This document shows positions 20,714 to 31,093 of a DNA stretch of 64,000 nt, one piece after another (within the stretch, counting starts at the first letter, position 1; every line of letters begins with the position of its first letter). Source of the DNA: Hyaloraphidium curvatum. Lineage: Eukaryota > Monoblepharomycota > Hyaloraphidiomycetes > Hyaloraphidiales > Hyaloraphidiaceae. Under the pieces are notes generated by a model. The model ran no database searches and was not told the origin of the DNA. It was given only the letters and a program-made list of their open reading frames with translations. Location: assembly GCA_025558095.1 (NCBI GenBank), contig JAIVFI010000019.1, forward strand, positions 656,001-720,000. Direction: 5' to 3'. The translations under genes were made by a program, and so were the position numbers.

Positions 20714-22810
20714 TCACCTAGCGCAGGTCGTGACCTGGATCTTGATCTCCGATGTGTAGCCCAGCTCCGTCCCGACGTTGTTGTCCTTGCCCACGACGGG
20801 CTTGGCGCCCGTGAAGGTCTTGAGCTTGCCGTACAGGAACCATGTGCCGCGCTTGAGGACCTTCCGGGAGAGGGTGACGACGGTGGTGTCCGCTTGCTGT
20901 GGGACAGGGAGGTGGACGTCAGGGAGGCCGGGCGAACAACACGAAGGCGGAAGACGTACCCCGGGGAGCAGCGGCAGGTCGCACAGGTTGTCGATGAACG
21001 CCACGCTCGTGGGCCTGCCCGCGATCGGCCCCGCGCGCGACTTGCCCAGCTTGTCCAGCTGCTTGTCGAACACCTTGAGGAACATCCTCCCGTTGGCGTT
21101 GGTCAGGGTGCCGTCCGCGCACCGCGCGCGGATGTAGGGCGTCATGCCGATGGCCACCCTGACGGTGCCGCCGCACGAGAAGCCGGTGACGGACGAGGTC
21201 TGCGCGCCGCCCTGGCCGTAGACTTCGAGGTTGCCGACGAAACGGTCCGTGCGGTCCGAGGTCTTGAGGCGCTCGTCCGAGGCCGCGGCGAAGATGCCCT
21301 CCTCGTTGACGATCTCGAGGATCGCGCGGGCCTTGGCTTCCTTGGTGTTGGCGACCCACGCGGGGATGTCGGCATCGTAGACGCCCGAGTTGAGCACGTA
21401 GTCCGAGGAGAAGTAGGTGTGCAGCAGCTCCGACGCGTCCTTGGGGCGGCGGTCCGCGGGGAGCTGGGTAAGGGTGTCGATCAGGTCCCAGAGGGCGTTC
21501 TTGCGGGCGTCCGAGAGGGCCAGGCGCAGGGCCTTGGGTAGGGCGGGCGCGGTGTTGTAGAAGGGTAGCGTCACTTCGGGGAGCTTGGTGGGGCCCTTGG
21601 CGCTGGCACGGTCCGCGTAGAGCTGCCACAGCGAGATGCCGAGCGCGTACACGTCGGGGCCCATGCCGGGGATGGCGTAGGTGATTGGGGTCGTGGGGAA
21701 AGCGGCATTCTGGGCCGCGGTTTTGGCGGTGGCGGCCCACGCCTTGAGCTGAAGCTCGGGCGAGACGTAGCGGGGCGTGACCCCGACGACCCTCTTAGCG
21801 ACGTTGTACATCTGAAGCAGATCGGCTTTGGTCGTGACGGATCCGTAGTCGATGAGCCTGGGCCAGTTACCGGCGCTGGAGGGCGGCGGGAAGTCAGTCG
21901 ACGCCGACCGTACTGCGAAACCGATGAGCACCAACCAGATCATGAAGTTCTCCGGCTTGACGTCGAGGTGGACGTACCCCTTCTGATGAACGAAGGCCAG
22001 GGCCACGACGGCGCGCGAGAACTGGCGCACGATTTCGGCGTCCGAGGGCCCCGTGGCGCCCCACGACTCAAAGTCGCCGCCCGTGCAGGGGGCGATAACG
22101 AGCCCTCCTCCGGTACGCAGGGGAGTGCCGCCGAGCGCCGGAACGGCCCTGATGAATCCCCACAGCTTGAGGATGAAGGGGCCGCCCTGGAACAGCGCCG
22201 TGTTGGCTGCCTCGCTGTCGAGCAGTTTGGTGGCGGTTTTGACGATGAATGTGTTGCCGGGGAACTTGTTCAGGTTGGCGCGGTAGACGACGCCGGAGCC
22301 GCCGCGACCGATGATGTTGGCGTCGTCGAGGCCGAAGGGGTCGCGGCCATTGTTGAGGGCCACGCCGCGGTCCTCCAGCGTGCGCGGGAGGAGGTTCACG
22401 TCCTGCAGCGTCTTAAGCACGGGGGCCTGGCCGGCCCAGTTTGTCGCGGCCGCGGGGCCGGGAGGGGCACCGCCGTCGTCGTCGTCGTCGCCTTCGCCGC
22501 TGTTGCTGCCGTCGCCGTCGTCCACGCTGCCCGACCCGTCCTCGTCGCCCGACCCGCTGCCGTCGTCGCCGCCGCCGTCGCCGCCCGACGAGTCGTAGCC
22601 CGAGTCGCTTCCGCTGCCGCTGGCCGCGTCGCTGCCGTCGCTGTCGTCGGACGTGCTCGGCCGCCGGCCCCCGCCGGAGCGCCCCCCGCCGGAGCTGCTC
22701 GGCCGGCGCGACCCCGACGACCCGCTCGGCCGCCGCTCAGACGCCGACACGGTGCCCGCGAGGAGCACACACGCGAGGAGGAGGATCGCGAGCAGCTGGA
22801 GGGCGCGCAT
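20714..22810 (-). CDS. Predicted secreted protein kinase-like protein
   Basis: Protein of 657 aa; exons 22810-21936, 21875-20960 and 20896-20714 (introns of 60 and 63 bp, both multiples of three that also read through), exact in frame. It opens with a strong signal peptide (MRALQLLAILLLACVLLAGT), then about 90 residues of Ser/Gly/Asp repeats, then a kinase domain: glycine loop GRGGSGVVY, FIVK lysine, catalytic loop HLDVKPENF, DYGS in place of DFG, SPE in place of APE, and DVYALGISLW. Key Lys, Asp and Asn are present, so it may be active. A C-terminal region of about 150 aa is unassigned. The start is set by the signal peptide. An extracellular or lumenal kinase is inferred. Confidence 0.8.
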   Translation of the reverse strand: MRALQLLAILLLACVLLAGTVSASERRPSGSSGSRRPSSSGGGRSGGGRRPSTSDDSDGSDAASGSGSDSGYDSSGGDGGGDDGSGSGDEDGSGSVDDGDGSNSGEGDDDDDGGAPPGPAAATNWAGQAPVLKTLQDVNLLPRTLEDRGVALNNGRDPFGLDDANIIGRGGSGVVYRANLNKFPGNTFIVKTATKLLDSEAANTALFQGGPFILKLWGFIRAVPALGGTPLRTGGGLVIAPCTGGDFESWGATGPSDAEIVRQFSRAVVALAFVHQKGYVHLDVKPENFMIWLVLIGFAVRSASTDFPPPSSAGNWPRLIDYGSVTTKADLLQMYNVAKRVVGVTPRYVSPELQLKAWAATAKTAAQNAAFPTTPITYAIPGMGPDVYALGISLWQLYADRASAKGPTKLPEVTLPFYNTAPALPKALRLALSDARKNALWDLIDTLTQLPADRRPKDASELLHTYFSSDYVLNSGVYDADIPAWVANTKEAKARAILEIVNEEGIFAAASDERLKTSDRTDRFVGNLEVYGQGGAQTSSVTGFSCGGTVRVAIGMTPYIRARCADGTLTNANGRMFLKVFDKQLDKLGKSRAGPIAGRPTSVAFIDNLCDLPLLPGVRLPPSCCSPGLPDVHLPVPQQADTTVVTLSRKVLKRGTWFLYGKLKTFTGAKPVVGKDNNVGTELGYTSEIKIQVTTCAR

Positions 22811-23267
22811 CGCGGCAGTGCGGGTGGATGATGCTGCAGGAGCGGGCGGAACACGGGTCCATGTTGGGTCCATGCCCGGCGGCGAGAGAAAGGGTCCACT
22901 TTGATCCATGCAATCGCACATTGTACACTTCAAGACGAGAATGGAACGAGGCTCGCAGCTCGTAACCTATCAATGACGTTGCCACGATGTGTCTCTTGGG
23001 ATTGATTCGGACTCCGCTCAATTTAGCCCTCCGCCTGCTTCCCCTCCCCGTTCGCCTGCCTTTTCGAGAGCCATACCCGCCTTCTGGTTCTCGCCCTGGT
23101 TCGCTCTTTCAATTCGTCCACTAGGCTTCTGCGCCGGATCGGGATTGGATTCGGCGCGGTCGGCGAGGCGCCCGAAGTTGGATGGGAGCTCAGCCTCTTG
23201 GCGGCACAGCACCCTCAGCCCGTGGTCGGGCCCATAAGGCGGGGGCTGCGGCGAGCAATCCAACCCG
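22811..23267. other. Intergenic region between divergent genes
   Basis: About 0.46 kb between the starts of the secreted kinase (-) and the small unknown gene (+). Less GC-rich than the flanking coding DNA. Presumably holds both promoters; no motif is recognised. Confidence 0.35.
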
Positions 23268-23826
23268 ATGCGTGCCGCCATCCTGCTAGGAAGCTCCACA
23301 CAGGACGCCTGCGACCGCCTGCTGCGGCTCCTCCCCAACGCCCGGCATGTCCTGCTCGGGAAGGCCGACATGCGGAGCACCCTGCGGCAACTCGCGGACC
23401 GGGGGCTGCCCTTCGGCACTTTCCTGGTGTTCACGGACGTCGTCGACCCCTCGGATGCGGCGCATCTGGGCTGGTGGCTGGAGGGAGACGATTTGGTGGT
23501 GGATTTGCGGGGCGACGCGCCGGGCTTCCTCCTCCCGGACGTCGTCGGAGACAGCGATGACCTCCTGGACGATGTCGCGGCGTTCGCGGTGGGACGAGCA
23601 TCCAAGGCCGAGGTCCGCTCGAGACACCCGATGCCCTGCGACCCTGGCGCCCGCGTGCGAGATCCCTTGGTGTTGCCCGCTCAATGGTCGCTCTTCCGGC
23701 ACGGGCGACGGCCTTTGCAGGATCGAACGATCTGAGATGCTCGATGCGCGATGCCGAGTCGAGTCCGGCGTCGCGAAGTTGGCGCTGGATGAATGGGCGA
23801 AGGCACTGGGCGGCATCAACCGGTAA
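23268..23826 (+). CDS. Small unknown protein
   Basis: Opens MRAAILLGSSTQDACDRLLR and continues for about 107 residues of ordinary coding composition (for example LVFTDVVDPSDAAHLGWWLE). It has no recognised domain. Two ends are possible: unspliced it reads to a stop at 23733-23735 through a Pro/Arg-rich tail of shadow-like composition; with an intron at 23589-23736 (donor GTGGGA, phase 0) it ends in a better-looking tail, KLALDEWAKALGGINR, at 23824-23826. I prefer the spliced form. It is divergent from the secreted kinase. Function unknown. Confidence 0.5.
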
Positions 23827-23872
23827 TTGGGACCGGTGCAACAACGCTGGAATCTAGTCCGCTCGGCCGTGA

Positions 23873-25392
23873 TCACCTCGTTGGGCAGATCGAGTCCAGC
23901 GTGAAGAACACCGATCCGCGCAGGATCGACCAGAGCCCGACGAGCAGGGTAAACACCGTCACCAGGAAGGTCCTCAGCACCCCGAAATCCACCACGAATC
24001 CCAAGAACCTGCCGCGGAACCCCGACACCTCCCTGAAAGACGCCAGCAGCCTGTCGTGCTTCGCCAGCGCGTCCAGCAGGTGCGCCCTGTCGGGGTCGGG
24101 GGGGAGCGGCGCCGCGCGCACGAGCATGTCCCGGATCGCGGTCTGCGCCTGCCGGTAGAGCTCCGTGATGAGCTCGATCTGCTCGTTGGAGAGCGCCACG
24201 TGGGTGAGGTCCGTGGTGCTGACGTTGATGAGGTACACGAACGAGAGGACGACGAAGACGGGGATGCACGAGCCGGCGGCCAGGTCTGCGACCAGCGGGA
24301 CGGCAAAGGCCGCGGAGGCGAAGCCCAGCATGATGCGGCCGGAAACGATGGGCACGCGGCGCTCCCAGATTTCGGCGAGGCGGTAGTGCAGCTTGGCGTA
24401 GAGTTGCGCGTCGGGGATGTCCCCGGCCGGGTGTTCGGAGAAAATGACGCGGTCAAAGGCGTCGAGCATGTCGTTCAGGGAGAGGAACATGGCGCGGCGC
24501 TGGACCCGGAGGGAGAGTCGCAGCAGCGACGCGTTGGTCGAGAACCGCCCGATGGTGTTGATGGGGATGTAGTCCAGGGCGCCGACCACCGCCAAGACGC
24601 CCGGGAGGGCCCACCAAGATGTCCAGAACGGGACGGCGCGGACCATCATGGGCGTCGCGAGGACGAACAGAATGAAGCCCGTGGGCGGCAGCGTCCGAGC
24701 CAGGGCCTCGACAAGGCACAACAGCGGGGCACTCCGAACGAGGCGACCGGCGCAGCTTGTCAAAGGGCAGGGGCACAGCGGGTCCCCGGTCCGGTGCTCC
24801 AGGAGCCGCGATGCGCCGCCCGTCGCCGATCCATTTTCGGCCTCACCCCTGCCCGTGACGGAGCGCGAATCGAGTTCCACGAGCTGCGACCACCGAACGA
24901 GCCCAGCCAGAGCGTGCGCACTGTAGTCCGGCTCCGGCGCGGGATCGCCACCGGGCTTGCCCCGCACGGGCGCAAACGCCTTCCACGTCCGGGTGAGGGC
25001 CGAGGGCATGACGATTAGGAAGGAGACCGAGACGTGGAAAAGGCCCCGAACATTCCGGCGGCCAGCTGCGGGGTCGCGTAGCGCCCGTCGTTGAACGCCA
25101 GCGTCGAAAACACGACCACGGCGGCGGGCGCGGAATAGAGGGCGGCCCTGAGCGTGACCCTGGAGGACCAGGGAACAACTGAAAAATGGACGCGCGCCAG
25201 GAGGAGCAGGAATGCGCTGCGGCCGCCGACTTCGCGAAGAAGCGTGCGTCGGTCCAGCAGTGAAGGCCGTTTCTGGTCCGCACCGCCGCCCCGGAAGAGC
25301 TCGGCCTCCGCGGCCGGTGCGGGTGGTGAGGGAACGATGGCGAGCCATTCTGATTCGGAAAAGTCGAGGGGGGCGCCGTGTTTGCTGGCCAT
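23873..25392 (-). CDS. Polytopic membrane protein with one apparent frameshift
   Basis: Starts MASKHGAPLDFSESEWLAIV, a soluble N-terminus, followed by hydrophobic segments (AALYSAPAAVVVFSTLAF; FLIVMPSAL; GFILFVLATPMMV; LPGVLAVVGAL; IMLGFASAAFAVPLV; IPVFVVLSFVYLI; FLVTVFTLLVGLW), so about six or seven membrane spans with a helical loop between. Family not recognised. The first frame passes into the second near 25038-25041, where a run of four A (plus strand) separates GMFGA from FHVSVSFLIV. One extra A would join them cleanly, so either the assembly has a one-base error, or the gene is broken, or an unusual intron lies there. Confidence 0.6.
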
Positions 25393-25667
25393 TTTGGCGA
25401 CGGGGAATGTTCGACGGAAAGGGCGGGTGGCAAAGCAACGCGGATTGAGGTCCCAAGGCAGTTGCCTCGAGTATCGTCGGCGAATACTGCTGAGGACCGT
25501 GAGATTGCTACGCGTAATGAAGACCACGGCTTGACGATTGGCCCCACGCGTCGTCGAGAACGGATGGACTGGACTACGCCCCCGGCAGATGCACTCCTCG
25601 ACTTCCCCCTCACTCCTTGCCGGTACATAGCCAGGTACTTCCAATTCGGAATTCAGCAGTCCCATAT

Positions 25668-28600
25668 CTACACCCGTCTGTAGCCCGCATCCCCTCCCCG
25701 GGCGACGCCAGTCCTCCTCGCCAGCAGGAACCCGCCCGCGGCGCCGACCACGAGCGCGATCGCCACGCTGCCCGCCGACTCGGGCACCCTCCGCGCCACC
25801 GCGGCCGCGTACCCCCTCGCGGCGTCCATCCCCCGCCGCGCCAGCGTCGACCTCTTGGCGGGGTAGCTCCGCACCGCGGGCGGCAGCACCCCCGCGAACG
25901 GATCGTCGTCCCTGTACGGCTCCGCGTCTCCGAGGCAGTTGGCCACCGTGTCGAGCGCGTAGCCCTTGGCCTTGAGGAGGTCCACCAGCGGGCCCGCGAG
26001 CTCCACCGCGGTGCTGTAGATCGAGTCGTGCGCGAGCAGCGTTATCCCGACCCTGCGCCCGTTGGGCAGGCCGTAGTTGAGCGCGTTGATGTCCGAATCG
26101 ACCGAGTTGAGCACGTCCTGGATCGGATACCGCCCCGTCGCGTTCTCCTGCACCTTGTCGTCCGTGACCAGGTCCCACATGTGCATGAGGTAGCCCATCG
26201 CGCCGACCACCAGCGCCGACTGCGGGTTCCAGTCGCCCCACGGGGGCCGGAAGTACCGCGGGCGGACGCCGGTCTCGGCGAGGAGCAGCGCCTCGAGGTC
26301 GCCCATCTCCTTGCGGATCGAGGCCTCGGAGTGGTAGGGGATGCTGATGTGGTTCCAGGTGTGCACGCCGAGCTGGTGGCCCTCGGCCACGATGCGGCGC
26401 AGGAGGGGGAGGCGGTCGGTGATGGAGCAGCGCCTGGAGAGGCAAACGGGGCCTCAGCTTGCGCCGGACGGCGACCAACAGGGCGAGGCTTCCTCACCAT
26501 TTTCCCACGACGAAAAACGTCGCGCGCACGCCCTTGGATTTCAAGGTGTCCAAGAGCTGATCCGTCCACGTGCAAGGCCCGTCGTCGAACGTCAGCGCCG
26601 CCACCCCGTCCGCGCACCCGCGGTAGACGGGGCTCGAGGCCGCCACGAACCTCCCCCGGATCGGCACTGGCGCCACCGGCCCCGCCCCGCCGTACGACAG
26701 GCAGAACGCGAACGTGGCGTTGGCCTGCGGCGGCACGCTCCCGATCGCGGTGCCGAACGCCGGCGGGGCGACGGCGAGGAAGCGGTCGAACTGCCGCGGG
26801 GGCGCCACGAGGCCGGCGGCGGTGACCCGCTGCGGCAGCGCGGCGACGGTGTAGTTCAGCCCCCCCGTCCTGCCCTCGGCCAGCAGCTCCGTGCCCGGCG
26901 CCAGCGCGAGCCAGACCTCCCACGAGTCGGACGAAAAGCCGACGGCGTTGGCGAGGTCCCCCGCGGGCAGCTGGAAGTGCGGCATCGAGGCGGAGTAGCA
27001 CGCCTTGTCGGCGGAGGAGGACGTGGGGACGACGTCGATCCCGCGGGAGCCGCGGGTGCCCACGTAGGATGCGTTGATCGGGGGAGCTGGCACCAGGCCG
27101 AAGCACTTGCCGTAGCCGACCTGGCAGTTTTCCGGCCCGCACCCTGCGGCGGACGGACGTGCCCGTTAGCGCGCGGAAAGGGGGGGAAAGGGCGCACGGC
27201 ACTCACAATCCCACCCGTCGTTGCCCCCGTCGTTCTCGCAGTACCCCACGTTGCTGCAGCACACCCCGTCCGGGCACCGGGTCCCGAACGAGAAGCCGCA
27301 CCGGCCGTTGGTGCTGACGGGGTACGTCGTTTTGGGGCCGCTGACGAGCACGGGGGTGCCGCGGACGGTGAGCGTGGGGGAGGTGCTGCCCGATGCTGCC
27401 GAGGTTGTGGCACTCGAGGTCGTCCGGCTTGTGCTGCTGGTGGTTGTGGAGCTGCCCGCGGTCGTCTTGCTGCTCGCCGTCGCAGCCGTCGCGGTCGCAC
27501 CGAACCCCGGGCACGCCGCAAACGCCGTCGCAACCGGCACGGCGGTGAAGCACTTGCCGTACCCGAGCTGGCACCCCGCGCCGCACCACGGGCTCCCGGA
27601 ATCCCCGCCGTCGTCCTGCACGGCCGCGCGCATCAGACCCGCACGAGGCCGCCGCACGCACGCACCGACCTGGCAGTAGCCCCACTGCGAGCAGCAGTAA
27701 CCATCCGGGCACCGTTTGCCGCCGTTGTTGGCGCCGCAGGCGCCGGGGACGGTGCCGACGGGGAGGGTGGGGCAGGGTGCGTACACGGTGGTGCTCCTGG
27801 AGACGGTGAGCAGGGCGGGCTGGGTGGCGGGGGACGACGTGGTGGTTGTCTTGCTCGTCGTGGGCGGGCTGGCGGTCGTGGTGGTGCTCGCGGACGTCGG
27901 AGTGCCCGGTGAGCCCGAGGTGGTCGCCCCGGGGCAATAGTCCGAGACGACCGGCGCCGTCCCGACGAAGCACTTGCCGTACCCCTTCTGGCACCCGTCC
28001 CCGCACCAGGGATCGCCCGAGTTGCCCCCGTCGTCCTGACACCACCCTGGCGCGCAGCTTCCATCAGCGACGCCCCCCGCGGACGTTCGCGGGCGGAAGC
28101 TACCCACCGTAGCGCGAGCAGCAGAACCCGGCCCTGCACCGCTTCCCGGCGGCCTTGCCGCACGCCGCGTCGGGGGCGATCGGGTACACCGTGCAGGCGA
28201 GGTAGACCGGCGTGCCGCTCGAGACCGTCGTGGGCACCCACGTTCCCGCGGATGCCGTGGTTGTCGTGGCCGCCGACGGGGCGCACGGGTAGACGCCCGG
28301 GTTGCCCACGTCGGCGAAGCACTTGCCGTAGCCGAGCTGGCATCCCGCGCCGCACCACGGCGCCCCCGAGTCGGACCCGTCGTCCTCGCAGTACCCGTAC
28401 CTGCACGCACGGGGGCGCGTCGAGGCGTCAGAACCACGGCCGCGGGCGCGCCGGACGGGGCACGCACTGGCTGCAGCAGATCCCGTCCGTGCACCTGGTC
28501 CCCAGCGCCTCGCCGCAGCGCGAGTTGGTCGATACCGGGAGGGAGGTGCAGGGCAGGTAGACGGGGCGGCCGGAGGAGATGGTGGTGGTCTGGGGGGCGG

Positions 28601-29625
28601 TGGTGGTGCTCGTTCTGCGCGGATGACCACCGTGTCAGCGGACTGACTGTCTGCGCGGCGGTCGCAGTGACGCACGTGGTGGACGGGCCGGAGACGGTGG
28701 TCACCGTTGCCGTCGGCGCGGACGTCTGCAGGGCGCACCACGCGGTCTCGACCCCCTGCGCGGGCGCGGGGCGCGGGCTGGGCATCGCCCCGCACACGAC
28801 GAGGTCGTCGAGGAGAAGGCCAGCGGCGGGGGTGATGACGTCGATGCGGTCGACCTGCAACGTGGGATGGTGGGTTAGCAAGCGCGTGTGGAGGGTCGAG
28901 GAGGGGCAGACCTGGAGCGTGGAGAGGGCGGAGGCGTTGGTGCCGGTGGCCGCGACCAGGTCCACGGCCGTCCTGATGCCGTACGAGAGGTAGATGGATG
29001 CGGAGAACACCGGCTGGCCCCCCAAGGAGCCGTTGAACACGACGGGCACCGACAGCAGCCCCGGCTGCGAGGCAACGGGGGCCGACCTCGGCGCGACGTC
29101 CTCCGGCCTGAGCGCGGTGGCGCCCAGCGAGGAGAGGACGAACCGCGCGAGCGTCTGCGAGCCGGCGATGGAGCCCGCGTGGGAGCCGTTGGGCCCGCCG
29201 CCCGCGGGCACGGGGTTGGAGAGTGCGGGCGCGGCGTACAGCGCGTTGGGGGGCGAGGCGGCGTAGGCGGACCACCGCGGGTCGCCCTGGAAGGCGATCA
29301 GCGAGCCCGTTGCCGACAGCACTGCGAAGCCGGAGAAGGCGAGGCCGCGGTAGGGCGATGGGAACGCCGCGTACTGCGGGCCGTCGGGGAGCGGCCCCCG
29401 CGGCACGGCGAGGTCGTCGAACGACAGCGTGTCCGCGCACGCCGCCGCGGCGCCTGCGCACGGGTCGGCGGACGCGGCGCCGGAGCGGGGCGCGTGCGGC
29501 GGCGCGGCCGGCGGGGGCACCAGCTGGCGCGGGTGCGCGGCGTGGCGCGGGAGCCCCTCGGCGCCGGCGGCCCACCAAAGGGCGGCCAGCGCGGGCAGCA
29601 GGGCGATCGCGGGTCGCAGGCGCAT
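25668..29625 (-). CDS. Chitin deacetylase-like protein with four CBM18 modules and membrane anchor
   Basis: Predicted cell-surface chitin/polysaccharide deacetylase of 1196 aa. Seven exons: 29625-28648, 28589-28468, 28400-28108, 28046-27670, 27615-27207, 27143-26498 and 26433-25668, exact in frame. Order: signal peptide (MRLRPAIALLPALAALWWAA), an unassigned N-domain to about residue 290, four CBM18 chitin-binding modules (each ...CCSxxGYC/GWC...DDG...WCGxGCQxGYGKC; module 4 ends CGPENCQVGYGKC) joined by Ser/Thr-rich linkers, then a NodB deacetylase with TFDDGP, HTWNH, RPPWGDWN, DLVTDD and LLAHDS, and a C-terminal hydrophobic helix (VAIALVVGAAGGFLLARR). Metal residues Asp, His and His are present. 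It should convert chitin to chitosan at the wall. Each CBM18 is split by an intron. Confidence 0.88.
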
Positions 29626-29946
29626 TCTGCCGGGCGCGGTCGGTGCTCACTGTGCTCGGCCGGTCGGCTGTCGTATCGGCGGAGCCTGTCGGCTGGCTGT
29701 CGTCGGCTTCTGCGGGACCCTTCGGAGTTTTCCCGCCCGCACACCCCCCCCTCGAGGGACAGGCTAGTTCGGTCGCAGGCACGCTTGTCGAGCCCGGGAG
29801 GATGCGGGGATCGCCTGCCCGGGGAGTCGCCCGGGTGGAAACGCAGTCGAAGGAGCCGGGTGGCTCAACCGCGGCCGGCGGTCGGGCCGGCGGTCGGACC
29901 GACACCCCGGACGGATCAGGCGGGGAGGCGGAACAGTTGCCCTGCG

Positions 29947-30958
29947 ATGCGCACCCTCGATGCCTATTTTGACATTCCGCCCGTCGCCGGGGCCCTCGCG
30001 CCGTCGCACCGCGGCGCGGCCATTCGGGGGTCGGCCGATGCGATCCAGAACCTCCGGGGCAACGGCGCGCTCGGTCTTTCTATCGCTTCGCGTATCTGTA
30101 CCTAGCGCATTCGCCGCTGATTGCGGTTCATTGAATGGGCTCCACGTCGCACACGCATTTTGTCGAAGCGGTTGAGAGGGTCGGGATGCGTGCACATGGA
30201 CAGGGTCGGCTGCGTCGCCCGCTTCGCCTGGGCCATCGGCCGCGAGTGGACGAGTGCAGGTGCCCCCCTCCCTCCGTTTTCGAATCCGGCCCTGCCCGCC
30301 GGACCATCCCGCGAGGCATTCGGCCTCTCTGGCCCGCGGCCGGCCCAACATACGCACAGGCCGAGTGTTCCACGCGCACGGGATGGCGCCCGCCAACGTG
30401 CTCCTCCGCTCCATCTCGGAGCCCTCGTCCGCCGCGCTGGCCGACTTTGACACCTGCTCCGCGCCGCCCGGCGGGGATGGCGACGCGCTGCACCGCACCT
30501 TCTTCGGCCCCCGAGGTCCTCCGCGGGCAGGGGTATCCGGGACCCCCGTCGGCGTGTTCGCGGCCGGGTGCATCGCCTCCGAATTGGCGTGCGGGCAGAC
30601 GCCGTTCGGCGACGCGGGCGGGCTCGCGGAGCTGTACCGCCGCATAGATGCAGGGGGGTGGCGGTTCCCCGACGATGCGGCGGTGCCGGAGGCGCTGCGG
30701 GAGCTGATCGTGGGGATGCTGGATGCGGATGCCGCGAGGAGGGCGAAGGCGGGGGAGGCGCTGCGGCATCCGTTCTTCCTCGGGCCGGACCGCGTCCCCG
30801 CCGCGCCGCGCAGGCGCAGGTCGCCGTCCGGGGCGAGGGTGCACTACGACGAGGCGACGGGGGCGCTGCTGCTCGCGCAGGGGTCGCGGTGCGAGGAACG
30901 GGCGGCGGAGGGGGAGCGGTTCGGCGCGGCGCAGAGGGGGAGGCAGGTGTGGGCGTGA
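29947..30958 (+). pseudogene. Truncated protein-kinase-like locus
   Basis: The 3' exon (from 30360) encodes a kinase C-lobe: HAHGMAPANVLL in place of HRDLKPxNxLL, ALADFD in place of DFG, a GVFAAGCIASELACGQTPFG helix, then LIVGMLDADAARRAKAGEAL-RHPFF, stop at 30956-30958. A preceding exon (RVGCVARFAWAIGREW) joins it through a 100-bp intron at 30260-30359 with matching phase. Farther upstream only about 40 codons (MRTLDAYFDIPPVAG...) are visible, far too little for an N-lobe. The HRD Asp is missing, the N-lobe is absent and the activation segment is short, so it is a pseudokinase or a decayed gene. Confidence 0.5.
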
Positions 30959-31093
30959 CACACAGCCGGGGGATGCAGGTCGTTGGGGTGGATGTACACT
31001 ACTGCTTGGAAATGCGACTGCTTTGGTCACCGTCAGCAGTGCAGCCCATTGCGGCGCCTGAACCAGGCTCACCACGCTACGCCCAGCCGCCAC

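Noticed and set aside
22450-22740. Tandem GTCGTC/CCGCCG-type repeats resembling a repeat array
   Set aside because: They are codon repeats for the Ser/Gly/Asp stalk of the secreted kinase; there are no spacers as in CRISPR.
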